Shown here: positions 1 to 7,194 of the stretch, piece by piece
How positions within the stretch are numbered: position 1 is the first letter of the stretch
How the letters are laid out: each line of letters starts with the position of its first letter
Origin: Caldithrix sp.
GTDB taxonomy: Bacteria; KSB1; UBA2214; DYKH01
Assembly: GCA_020722685.1 (NCBI GenBank)
Contig: DYKH01000159.1
Span: forward strand, 1-11,277
Reading direction: 5' to 3'
DNA: 11,277 nt
Notes under the pieces: model-generated
Databases searched by the model: none
Told to the model about the DNA's origin: nothing
Seen by the model: the letters and a program-made list of their open reading frames with translations, nothing else
Made by a program: the position numbers and the translations under genes

Positions 1-138
1 GGCGAAACCGCAGTGCGTCATGACAACCAAAAAAATATCGTGTCATCATACTATGATGAGTAAGGTCGTGCGCTCTCCCGACGGCCGATCGGGTGGGCGT
101 TGGATGTGACCCCACGCTTCCAACTAGAGGAGTCCGAC
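1..138 (+). promoter_or_regulatory. Upstream region of the FecR-domain gene, with palindromic operator candidate
   Basis: This stretch precedes the FecR-domain gene and most likely holds its promoter and control sites. Directly visible is a perfect inverted repeat, TCATCATA-C-TATGATGA, at 43-59 (8-base arms around one central base). A second short palindrome, GTCATGAC, lies at 17-24, and a weaker 5-base-arm hairpin (CCCGA/TCGGG) at 77-93. The ribosome binding site AGAGGAG is at 126-132, six bases before the ATG at 139. I cannot place -35/-10 boxes convincingly. TATGAT at 52-57 resembles a -10 box but has no good -35 partner. The operator role is an inference from symmetry and position only. 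Confidence 0.4.
43..59. promoter_or_regulatory. Perfect 17-bp palindrome, candidate operator
   Basis: The arms TCATCATA and TATGATGA are exact reverse complements around a single C. The site lies about 80 bases before the FecR ATG, where an activator or repressor dimer would be expected. It does not match the CRP (TGTGA-N6-TCACA) or FNR (TTGAT-N4-ATCAA) consensus, so I do not assign it to the Crp-like protein in this window. Confidence 0.35.
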
Positions 139-1377
139 ATGTGCAGATATCGCCTTGGACTGATGCTTGTCATCGCTTTCCTTCTCACGCAGATCAATGC
201 GGCAGCCGACGATGTCATCGGGCGTGTTCAGTTCATTCAGGGTGACGTGTGGGTCTACCCGGCGGGTAGCGAACAGCCGACCCTTGTGCAAAAGGATCAC
301 TCACTGCGCAGGGGCGATCGTTTGGTGACCGGTTCGGCCTCGCGCGCCATGCTTAAAATGGTTGACCAAGGGCTTCTGAGTATTCATCCCGACAGTTCGC
401 TGACACTGCTCAGCTATCGTTATGATGCCGCTGATCCCGATGCGAACGAGATCCAGTTGCACCTTGACAGTGGGAGTGTGCGCAGCATTACCGGGCTGGC
501 CGGTCAGGCCAACAAGGAGAGCTATCGACTTACCACTCCGCTGGTGGCTATCGGCATTCGCGGAACCGATTACGTTGCTTATACCAATGAGGATTTAAGC
601 CGCGCCGCGCTGATCAGCGGGGCCATTGCTGTACGCCCGCTCCAAGACGAATGTGGCAATACACAGTCCATGTGCTCGCAACCCATCGTGCTGGATGAAA
701 GTCTCAATACCCTGATGGTGGAGTACGACAGGCGTCATAAAACCTTGCAGTATGTGCGCCTCTTGCCCGATATGCAGGCAAGGGATACGACCATACCTGC
801 GTCGCCTCCAGCTCCCGCTCAAATGCTTGCCCAGTTGCGGCAAGGCGATTTCCCGCCCGTTACTCTTAATGTGCCCGCTTCTCGACCTGCAGTCGATGTT
901 GAGGAATCGGTCGTGGCGCCTGTCCCATCCGTCTTTGCGCTCGCTTCCGTGGATCAGCCTCCCCAAGATGTCGATAGCAAGCGCCTTGTTCTCTCCGATT
1001 TGCAAAAAGGAAGGGTCTGGCTGGATGAGGCTGCGTCGATATCTCTACCAACCCAAGGGCAGGCGGCGCTTTCCCTGCGTGACATTCAATTGAGCACGCC
1101 CAATGGCTTGGCGCCCGCCAAGGGCAGTGAGGCCAGTCTTGATTTCAACTTTGACAAGCGCAGCTTTGATACGCGGGTCACCTTGACCAGCGAGAGTTTT
1201 CCTAACGAGGCTCGACTTCAATCCAGTGGCGTCATTCGTGGCGATGGCCGCTTCTATAGCCGCAGCGGTGACGATGTCGCCGGCCTGATCGCATCGGAAG
1301 GTCAGGCCGCTGCCTACATTTTCAACCTTTACAAGCAAGGCATCCCGGTCACTGGCATGACCAGTTGGCAGAAGTAA
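139..1377 (+). CDS. FecR-domain periplasmic protein
   Basis: The product is 412 residues from the ATG at 139. I chose this start because AGAGGAG sits six bases upstream and because the protein then begins with a typical signal peptide (MCRYRLGLMLVIAFLL..., probable cleavage after the Ala run near residues 20-23). A TTG at 100 would add 13 residues ahead of the signal and is unlikely. After the signal comes a FecR-type domain: a GDVWVYPAG stretch, an LRRGDRLVTG motif and a TPLVAIGIRGTDY motif, the last being a strong hallmark of this family. A proline-rich linker follows. The C-terminal part is beta-rich and ends in a GQAAAYIFNLYKQG region, seen in FecR proteins that accompany CHASE2 cyclases. 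This is not the iron-dicitrate anti-sigma regulator, since no sigma factor or TonB receptor is nearby. It probably acts as a periplasmic sensor or ligand-binding partner. It is convergent with the glycan operon. Confidence 0.85.
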   Translation: MCRYRLGLMLVIAFLLTQINAAADDVIGRVQFIQGDVWVYPAGSEQPTLVQKDHSLRRGDRLVTGSASRAMLKMVDQGLLSIHPDSSLTLLSYRYDAADPDANEIQLHLDSGSVRSITGLAGQANKESYRLTTPLVAIGIRGTDYVAYTNEDLSRAALISGAIAVRPLQDECGNTQSMCSQPIVLDESLNTLMVEYDRRHKTLQYVRLLPDMQARDTTIPASPPAPAQMLAQLRQGDFPPVTLNVPASRPAVDVEESVVAPVPSVFALASVDQPPQDVDSKRLVLSDLQKGRVWLDEAASISLPTQGQAALSLRDIQLSTPNGLAPAKGSEASLDFNFDKRSFDTRVTLTSESFPNEARLQSSGVIRGDGRFYSRSGDDVAGLIASEGQAAAYIFNLYKQGIPVTGMTSWQK

Positions 1378-1429
1378 AGTGAGCTCTTGATAATTCCTAC
1401 GTGAAAGGGGGTCCATTGCTTGGGTGTAG

Positions 1430-1684
1430 GATCACTTGACCTTCTCGCAGAACCGGGACCGGTTGTTCAACCAGGGCGTGGCCCGCCTGTTCTTCGAGCG
1501 TGTCCGCGCCCTGGCGGAATGGTCAAGCCTGACCTCGGACGAGCACTTCACCGCAGACGGCACGCTGATCGACGCCTGGGCCTCGCACAAGACGCGGTTG
1601 ATCGGTCAGGTCCGCCTAGCTGGACAGGTGCTTCTGGCTACCGCCACCTACAACCTCATCCGCATGGGCACGATCGGCGGATAG
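1430..1684 (+). pseudogene. IS5-type transposase remnant, truncated at the 5' end and internally deleted
   Basis: An open stretch starting just after a TAG at 1427-1429 reads as a middle piece of an IS5-family transposase: TFSQNRDRLFNQGVARLFFE, then SDEHFTADGTLIDAWASHKT. This is the segment carrying the conserved DGT(L/I)I-AWAS motif with one DDE-type aspartate. Immediately after HKT it jumps to RLAGQVLLATATYNLIRM, which resembles the extreme C-terminus of these transposases. Roughly the first hundred residues and the central catalytic part are therefore missing. The only start codon is a TTG at 1436, so expression is doubtful. It is a dead mobile-element scar between the FecR gene and the glycan operon. 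Confidence 0.8.
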
Positions 1685-1884
1685 TGGCGAGGCTCTCATG
1701 TGCGGGATAGGTGCGTCCAGAGTGTGCAGCAGCGCCGTGAAAACCGCTCTTCGAGGGGGCAAGAGGCCCACATCAGCAGGACTTTCGTGGCTGGTTGTCC
1801 TTGGATACAACGTCAGGCCGGATATTCTCGGTAATTTTTCAAGGGCTAGTGGCTTTGGCTTTGCATTTTAGGGGTGCTGTCAGG
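1685..1884. other. Gene-free spacer between the transposase scar and the convergent operon end
   Basis: I see no credible gene here. The left part probably belongs to the 3' non-coding end of the IS element. GGCTAGTG occurs at 1844-1851 and again at 1883-1890. The first copy contains CTAG directly after TTTTTCAAGGG and could mark the IS right border, because IS5-type elements often duplicate a YTAR target. No clear rho-independent terminator for either converging transcript is visible. Confidence 0.4.
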
Positions 1885-2751
1885 CTAGTGCATGAACCAC
1901 AGCGGTAGCAGATCCATGGCCCACCATTGTTCTGGGTGGTGCTTGATGCGTTCGATGAGATCGGTGTATGCCGCCTGGTGCCAATCAGGCTGTGCTTGCG
2001 GATAGACGGGTTCGCCCATGCCGATCTGGAGTCTGGCGTCTGGCGTGAGTGCGGCGACATAGGGGATCAGTGCGGCCCCCGTGCGCTCGGCCAGGCGCCG
2101 GGGGCCGGCGGCGAGTCGAGCTTCTCCCCATGGGGTGGATACGATCGTGTGATTGTCTTTGTCGCCCGGCAGGTCGGAAAGGATGATGATGGATCCTCCT
2201 TCGCGCAATTCGCGTACGAATGGTGCGAGTCCTGCTTCGGCATGGCAGTGGCGTAGAGCCGCGTACTTTCGTTGATAATGTTGGCAAATGGCGGTCGGGA
2301 TGCCGGGGCGCTCGACGATGTCGGATGTCATGAGGAGTGCGGGGCGTTGGTTGCCGATCCGGCTGGCTGCTTCGATGCTGGCGCCGAAATGTGCGGTGAT
2401 GTAGATGGTAGGGCCGGGGTGAATTTTGGGGGCCGGGCCGGTGGGTAAGCGCTCGGAGGCGAGCAGTTCGGCGGTCCACTCTTCCACGGCTTGGGCGCGA
2501 TAGCGCTCCTGGCGCAGATGCGCCCGTTCATCTGCCGTCGCGTGCGGGAGCAGGCGCTCAATAGCCATGCAGGTGCGCAGGTCGACATCGGGGTCAATGT
2601 GGCTGAAAGAGCGCCAATCGCGGTGAAGCGCAGCCTGGAGACGTCCACGCAGGGCGGCGAAAGAGCCTCCGAGCCCGACCGGCAGGCGGGCCAGCCCGGG
2701 GAGAAGCACACTATATTCAAGTTGTGTCAGGAAAGTAGCGGCCTTATTCAT
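1885..2751 (-). CDS. LpxL/HtrB-like acyltransferase
   Basis: The 288-residue product matches the lipid A acyltransferase (LpxL/HtrB) superfamily in length and overall plan. An N-terminal segment leads to ITAHFGASIEAA (residues 118-129), the position of the catalytic histidine motif. This is followed by a LREGGSIIILSDLPGD segment, a STPWGEARLAAGPRRLAERTGAALIP block and the closing PEQWWAMDLLPLW. These enzymes transfer acyl chains at the inner membrane. The motif is odd: family members have H-x4-D/E (HFGNWE-like), while here the acidic residue is one place later (H121...E127). The substrate may therefore differ from Kdo2-lipid IVA. Being last in a polysaccharide operon, 20 bases after the WbsX/RgpF gene, it may acylate the glycan or its lipid carrier. 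That role is inference. Confidence 0.8.
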   Translation of the reverse strand: MNKAATFLTQLEYSVLLPGLARLPVGLGGSFAALRGRLQAALHRDWRSFSHIDPDVDLRTCMAIERLLPHATADERAHLRQERYRAQAVEEWTAELLASERLPTGPAPKIHPGPTIYITAHFGASIEAASRIGNQRPALLMTSDIVERPGIPTAICQHYQRKYAALRHCHAEAGLAPFVRELREGGSIIILSDLPGDKDNHTIVSTPWGEARLAAGPRRLAERTGAALIPYVAALTPDARLQIGMGEPVYPQAQPDWHQAAYTDLIERIKHHPEQWWAMDLLPLWFMH

Positions 2752-2771
2752 TTTTGCGAGGAGCGGTCACC

Positions 2772-4871
2772 CTAACCCAGCAGGTGGGACCAGTGCGCCG
2801 GGCTGAACGAGGTGGCGCGACCGAGCAATGGACCGGTTTCGCTTGCAGAGTAGCCTTGATGGGTGATGAGGATGGCGAAGAAGCGTTCCATGGCATGCGC
2901 CAGGCTCCCATCGATGCGGCCGGGGATGTCATACCAGAAGTCGCCGCATTGCAGTGGCTTGTCGAGCAAGGGTTGCAGCGCGCAGGGCTTGAACCAGAAC
3001 ATCGTACCGGCGACGAAGGTTTCCTTGCCGGTGGGCTGTGGAAGTCCGTAGCGGCGAGCGAGACGATTAAGCCAGGTACGGTTCTGGCCCCAGAAGTGTT
3101 CAAGCGCAGGCAGGTGCCCGTCGGGCGCGATCAGGCCGAGCATGTCGTTTTCTCGCAGATTGCCAAGGAGCGTGGCGCTGTCTTCACCATTCGGTAGCAG
3201 TTGATTGTAGAGGTATTGGCGCCAGTATGCGCCGTCCTGACGATGTACGGATTTCTTGGTGTGGAGTTTGAGCGCCGCCTCATAGCCGTGTGCGACGACC
3301 TGCGGAAGTATGGTGAGGAAGGGGGCGACATCGCGGCCGATGTTGGGTGTCAGGACGATGCGGGCATCGGGCCAGAAATTTCGCACGGTACCCGCTATTT
3401 TCTCGTCGACCACAGTCACGTAGACATCGAAGGCCAGTCCGCTTTTTTCGACCAGATCGGCGATTTCCGAGAGCACGTCTTCGTAAAAAGCATGCAGAAC
3501 GAGGGCTTGAGGATGTTTACGCCTGCCTTCGGAAAGTATCTTCCCGCAATCGAGATTCCAATGGCTAAGCGCCTTGCGTGCGGCTTGTAGGTATGCATGG
3601 CCGTGACGGCGATCAGGCTCGAGATAGGCGCCCTCGGCCCATTCGTTCCATGCGTTGATAAAGACCAGTGGGTTATTCGGATGGCTCCAGCGCATGTCAC
3701 GCACTGCGTCGTGCAACCAGCGGGCAAAGATGTCTGGGCTCTGGCCAATGAACAGGCTGGATCGTTCTCCTCGCCGGGCGGTGTTGTCCCACCCCGGCAT
3801 CACCCCTCGGGCCAGGTAGTACTCTGGCGAGTCATCCTGGGCAAGCCGGGCCTCGACAGTAGCGGGGTAGTCGTAGATCGTGCCTTGGAAGTCCGTGAGT
3901 GGTTCAATCTTTCCAGTGTAAGTTGTAGCGGGCACACCAACCGGTGGAAATTCAACCGCGCCGTCCAGGCCAATGCTTCGCGGGTCGATTTTGTCCTTGG
4001 AGTGAACGCACATCAGGTAAAGCTCCAGACCTTCTTCAGTGCGAAAGCGCTCGCGCCAACGCTGGATGGTTGCGGCCGGGTCGGGCAGAAGGCTCGGATA
4101 GTAGATCAACAGCAGGGGCTTGCCGTCTACGCGAATGTAGCGTGGGTCGATGAGGAAGGGGCGGATATAATCCATGAAGGCGTGGTCGTCGTCCGCGCTG
4201 TGATTCTGTTTGATCAGTACTTCATGCTCGTCGCCGTCCCAGCGTCGGGTCCAGTTTTCATTGGCCCAGCACAAGCATAGGGGCATATCAAGGTCAGGCG
4301 TGCCGCGCCAGAGTTCGAGCGGCGCTTGCATCAAGGGCTTGCCATCGAACCAGTAGAAATAAAAGCAGAAACCGTCAATGCCATGTGCGGCGGCGAGTTC
4401 TGCCTGCTTGCGCAATGATGGTGCGAGACGGAGGTCATAAAAGCCAAGGTCGGCAGGAAGCCGCGGCTGTTCGTGGCCGATAAATTGGGGTGTGGCTTTG
4501 GTTACATTGCTCCATTCGGTGAAGCCTGAACCCCACCAGCGGTCATTTTCAGGAAATGGGTGAAACTGGGGAAGGTAAAAGCAAATGGTGCGATGTGTGT
4601 TATTTCTGATTGCGGTTGTATTAATCTGCGCATCAACATAATCCGACGCGCGTTTATTTAGAACGGTGTGAATCCAATCCAAGCCATGAAGCTTTGGATC
4701 TGCGGCTGAATGTGGAGCTGAAAAACGGTCAATGCGCTCAAATAAATATTTAAGCGTGGGGCGCGCGATACGGCATGCGGGTGCGAGCCATGACCACCGC
4801 GTGCAAAACCGCTTGAAAGAATCTTTGGCTTTTTTGGCGCGTTCGCGCAGGATGTGTTTTAATACGTTCAT
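2772..4871 (-). CDS. WbsX-type domain plus RgpF-type domain glycan assembly protein
   Basis: The 699-residue product has two recognisable domains. From about residue 93 to 435 it is a WbsX/GH99-like domain: TICFYLPQFHPFPENDRWWG, then GFTEWSNVTKA, CWANENWTRRWDG (201-213) and INAWNEWAEGAYLEPD (405-420). From about residue 455 it becomes an RgpF-like rhamnan-synthesis domain: LVLHAFYEDVLSEI, TPNIGRDVAPFL (508-519) and KLHTKKS (535-541). Both domain types occur in O-antigen and rhamnose-glucose polysaccharide clusters and are taken to be glycosyltransferases or glycan-processing proteins. The pairing in one chain is known in such clusters. No signal peptide is evident; the N-terminus is basic, so it is probably cytoplasmic and membrane-associated. 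It starts 6 bases after the methyltransferase stop, so the two genes are surely cotranscribed. The exact sugar transferred cannot be read from sequence. Confidence 0.88.
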   Translation of the reverse strand: MNVLKHILRERAKKAKDSFKRFCTRWSWLAPACRIARPTLKYLFERIDRFSAPHSAADPKLHGLDWIHTVLNKRASDYVDAQINTTAIRNNTHRTICFYLPQFHPFPENDRWWGSGFTEWSNVTKATPQFIGHEQPRLPADLGFYDLRLAPSLRKQAELAAAHGIDGFCFYFYWFDGKPLMQAPLELWRGTPDLDMPLCLCWANENWTRRWDGDEHEVLIKQNHSADDDHAFMDYIRPFLIDPRYIRVDGKPLLLIYYPSLLPDPAATIQRWRERFRTEEGLELYLMCVHSKDKIDPRSIGLDGAVEFPPVGVPATTYTGKIEPLTDFQGTIYDYPATVEARLAQDDSPEYYLARGVMPGWDNTARRGERSSLFIGQSPDIFARWLHDAVRDMRWSHPNNPLVFINAWNEWAEGAYLEPDRRHGHAYLQAARKALSHWNLDCGKILSEGRRKHPQALVLHAFYEDVLSEIADLVEKSGLAFDVYVTVVDEKIAGTVRNFWPDARIVLTPNIGRDVAPFLTILPQVVAHGYEAALKLHTKKSVHRQDGAYWRQYLYNQLLPNGEDSATLLGNLRENDMLGLIAPDGHLPALEHFWGQNRTWLNRLARRYGLPQPTGKETFVAGTMFWFKPCALQPLLDKPLQCGDFWYDIPGRIDGSLAHAMERFFAILITHQGYSASETGPLLGRATSFSPAHWSHLLG

Positions 4872-4877
4872 TTAGGA

Positions 4878-6338
4878 CTATTTGAGAATGCGGTACACGA
4901 TAGCTTTCACTAATGCCTTAAGCATGTATTTTGGGGACTCTTGTAGTCGTCGCAGGTGATCCAAGGCATGAGTGGTTTTTTCCAATTGGCATTGTACATT
5001 ATCCAGATCCTTCTTAAAACTTGCATTGGAATCGTTGAGCAAGCCGATTTCACGATGTAGTCTTTGGGTAAGGTTGTATGACTCCGCGACTTCGTGCTCA
5101 AGCGTTTTAGCGCGGTTAAGCGCTTCGGCGGCTTCGCGCCTCCATGAGTCGACAAATGGTAAGAAAAAAAGCTCAATGAGTGTAAAGTCATCGCTATGCG
5201 GCCAGTGTATGTCGATCCTTAGGAGGCGGCTTCTCCTCAGCAGTCCGGGCGGGGTCGGAAGGCGCATCCAGGGATCAGAGTCTCTGCAGTGGAGCAGGGC
5301 ATAGGGTTGGCCTTCCTGGGCTTGATTCCAATATAGGCTCAGGGATTGGCTTTTATCCTCAATGATATCCGAGGGCTGGAGGCGCCATAGGATTTGATTG
5401 TTTTCGTCAAGCAGTTCCAATGCGTAGAGTCTCACCATGCCGGGTATGTCGCATGGATCGAAGCGCAGCGCTTGAATGTTGTCGGGAAGAATGAAGTCGA
5501 TTTGAAAACGTCGGTCCTGGAGCGTCAACCGTTGAGTCAGTTGTAGCGGTGCGTCAAGCTCCGTAGTATGACTATAAAACACGGTCGGGTTAATGTAGAT
5601 GCCCTGAATAGATGCTGTTGGTAGGTGCGCCTGAGTAGTCTCTATTCCTTCGGGGTTAGGGCGGCACTCGAGGATGAATTGATAAGTATTGCCTTCCGGC
5701 AGGGTGCGAAGCGCATCTAAGAGCCTGAAATTAACCCCCTGATTCAGTAAAAATGCGAACTCTGTGCCCTGAGTGCCCACGATCACGCGATCAATTAATT
5801 TAACGTGCTGAAACCCTGCTTCACGAACAAACTTAAAGGCACTGTCGATCGTGAAGAAGCGTAGATGTGTCTTGTCCAGGAGGCCATCTTCACGATATTC
5901 AAAGCGCCCTTGAAGAAGCTGCAGAACGACGCTGATGTGGGCGATGTTAGGCAGGGATATGAGAACGCGTCCATGTTCGGTTAGCTTGTCGCGCAAACGC
6001 GATAGGACCGCGTCAGGATTTCTCAGATGCTCGAGTACGTCGGCGATCACGATGACGTCGTAGTGTTCACTAATGGCGTCTATGCCGGATACGTCATCAA
6101 GATCAATGATGTAAAGATTTCTGTAATGCTGACGGGCTGCCTCGGCCGATAGGGGGTTAGCCTCGATTGCGTCGACCTTGCACAAAGTGTGTGCGGCGAG
6201 ATACTCGCCGAGGCGTCCAGTGGCGGAGCCCACATCAAGTACCGTGGCATCCTCGGGGATGTGCTCCAAGATAATTGACAGGCTATTGACTTGACCCTTG
6301 TCAAGCCTGGGGCGTTCATAGGTGTGGTCGGATATCAA
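4878..6338 (-). CDS. SAM-dependent methyltransferase with beta-rich middle and coiled-coil tail
   Basis: The 486-residue product begins with a class I methyltransferase fold. The SAM-binding motif is VLDVGSATGRLGEYL (33-47), followed by an acidic residue at the end of strand 2 (AIEAN, 57-61), DVIVIADVLEHL (94-105) and the post-motif RVLISLPNIAHIS. Residues of about 240-395 form a beta-rich domain I do not recognise. Residues of about 400-466 have a coiled-coil pattern (AEALNRAKTLEHEVAES onward), and the protein closes with a basic amphipathic helix (YMLKALVKAIVYRILK), possibly membrane-binding. The plan recalls O-antigen chain-capping methyltransferases with coiled-coil rulers (WbdD), but no kinase domain is seen. 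The only usable start is TTG at 6338, with no good ribosome binding site. The reading frame stays open back to 6392 without ATG or GTG. The function as a glycan methyltransferase is inferred from context. Confidence 0.8.
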   Translation of the reverse strand: MISDHTYERPRLDKGQVNSLSIILEHIPEDATVLDVGSATGRLGEYLAAHTLCKVDAIEANPLSAEAARQHYRNLYIIDLDDVSGIDAISEHYDVIVIADVLEHLRNPDAVLSRLRDKLTEHGRVLISLPNIAHISVVLQLLQGRFEYREDGLLDKTHLRFFTIDSAFKFVREAGFQHVKLIDRVIVGTQGTEFAFLLNQGVNFRLLDALRTLPEGNTYQFILECRPNPEGIETTQAHLPTASIQGIYINPTVFYSHTTELDAPLQLTQRLTLQDRRFQIDFILPDNIQALRFDPCDIPGMVRLYALELLDENNQILWRLQPSDIIEDKSQSLSLYWNQAQEGQPYALLHCRDSDPWMRLPTPPGLLRRSRLLRIDIHWPHSDDFTLIELFFLPFVDSWRREAAEALNRAKTLEHEVAESYNLTQRLHREIGLLNDSNASFKKDLDNVQCQLEKTTHALDHLRRLQESPKYMLKALVKAIVYRILK

Positions 6339-6402
6339 GGTGTCAAACCCAGTGAAAAAGTTGTTGGAAGCCTCATGGTCTTTGCTGTGTAGTTAGAATA
6401 AC
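6339..6402 (-). other. wzm-methyltransferase junction with possible 13-codon leader
   Basis: This 64-base gap is where the export ATPase gene wzt would normally start, and it is far too short to hold it. On the minus strand an ATG at 6376 opens a 13-codon reading (MRLPTTFSLGLTP) whose TGA (6337-6335) overlaps the TTG start of the methyltransferase as TTGA. It may couple translation or may be chance. No terminator is evident. Confidence 0.3.
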
Positions 6403-7194
6403 TTAGAGGACATCAGAGAATCCTTTTTTTAGCTTTCTGTAAGTCAGCATGGATAGCATAAAAAAGATTGCAGATAAAATAATGGAAACGGATAAATGGT
6501 TCCAATGCGGTAATGTGTCATGCATGATGATGTCTCTCACATGCTCGATTGGCAGGGCTAGTGGATTGATGGCAGCGAGCACCGACCGCCACGGCTCCTG
6601 GATTGCAGTGAGAGGATAAAAAATGGGTGACAGGAATAGCAGGAGTGCGCTGATTGATGGGGCAAGCTGCTGGATGTCTCGCAAATAGCATCCTAGGGCA
6701 GACAAAAGAAAAGCGAGCCCTAGTCCAATGAATAAAACAGGTATAATAATGATGGGTAATGCCAGGAGGGTTGGTTTTACAAGGTCAGTCATGATCGCGA
6801 GAAAAATGAGGAAGATGGTAAGTGTAATAAGCATGTTCACAAGCGCCGTTGCGGTTGTGATGCCTGGAAGTATTTCTAGGGGAAAGATCATGCGCTTCAC
6901 ATAGTTGGAGTTCTGAGGAATGAGAGCGGGTGCTCGGTTCATGATCTCCGCGATGAATCCATGCAATATCAGGCCTGAAAAAATATTGATAGCAAAATCA
7001 AGATGGCTCCCTTCGGTGTGCGGCCACTTGGCGCCGAGGATAAAGGAAAAAACTAGCGTGTAAGCGGCTAGCATGGTGAGCGGCGTGATAAACGACCACA
7101 TAAAACCTAATACAGAGCCTTTATATTTCGCATTCAGATCGATCAGTGTCATGCGAATAAAAATATGAATCAATTCCTTGTTCAGGTTGGTCAT
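6403..7194 (-). CDS. wzm: ABC-2 type polysaccharide export permease (Wzm-like)
   Basis: The 263-residue product is the membrane subunit of an ABC-2 polysaccharide/O-antigen exporter. It opens with the family's signature near the N-terminus (RMTLIDLNAKYKGSVLGFMWSFITP) and has about six hydrophobic segments. Other family features are NSNYVKRMIFPLEILP in the loop, CYLRDIQQLAPSI and SPIFYPLTAI followed by INPLALPIEHVRDII. Such permeases need a Wzt-type ATPase to move the lipid-linked glycan across the inner membrane. None is encoded beside it; the next gene downstream is a methyltransferase. The start overlaps the GT2 stop (ATGA, 7194-7191), and no ribosome binding site is visible, so translation is probably coupled. 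Identification as a Wzm-type permease is firm; the transported glycan is inferred from the operon. Confidence 0.9.
   Translation of the reverse strand: MTNLNKELIHIFIRMTLIDLNAKYKGSVLGFMWSFITPLTMLAAYTLVFSFILGAKWPHTEGSHLDFAINIFSGLILHGFIAEIMNRAPALIPQNSNYVKRMIFPLEILPGITTATALVNMLITLTIFLIFLAIMTDLVKPTLLALPIIIIPVLFIGLGLAFLLSALGCYLRDIQQLAPSISALLLFLSPIFYPLTAIQEPWRSVLAAINPLALPIEHVRDIIMHDTLPHWNHLSVSIILSAIFFMLSMLTYRKLKKGFSDVL

Noticed and set aside
77..93. CCCGA...TCGGG hairpin as an attenuator or terminator
   Set aside because: Five-base stem and no T-run follow it; too weak to call.
100..138. Longer FecR start at TTG 100
   Set aside because: It would bury the signal peptide, while ATG 139 has a strong ribosome binding site at proper distance.
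1927..2256. Plus-strand and alternative-frame readings within the acyltransferase gene
   Set aside because: The 288-residue minus-strand protein has the family motifs; the others are low-complexity Arg/Pro-rich shadows.
3597..4280. Plus-strand open reading of 227 codons inside the WbsX/RgpF gene
   Set aside because: It is antisense to a gene with clear domain matches, and its translation resembles no family; GC-rich codon structure creates such shadows.
6290..6305. CTTGAC-CCTT-GTCAAG inverted repeat
   Set aside because: Lies inside the coding start of the methyltransferase; six-base arms of this kind are expected by chance and no regulatory context supports it.
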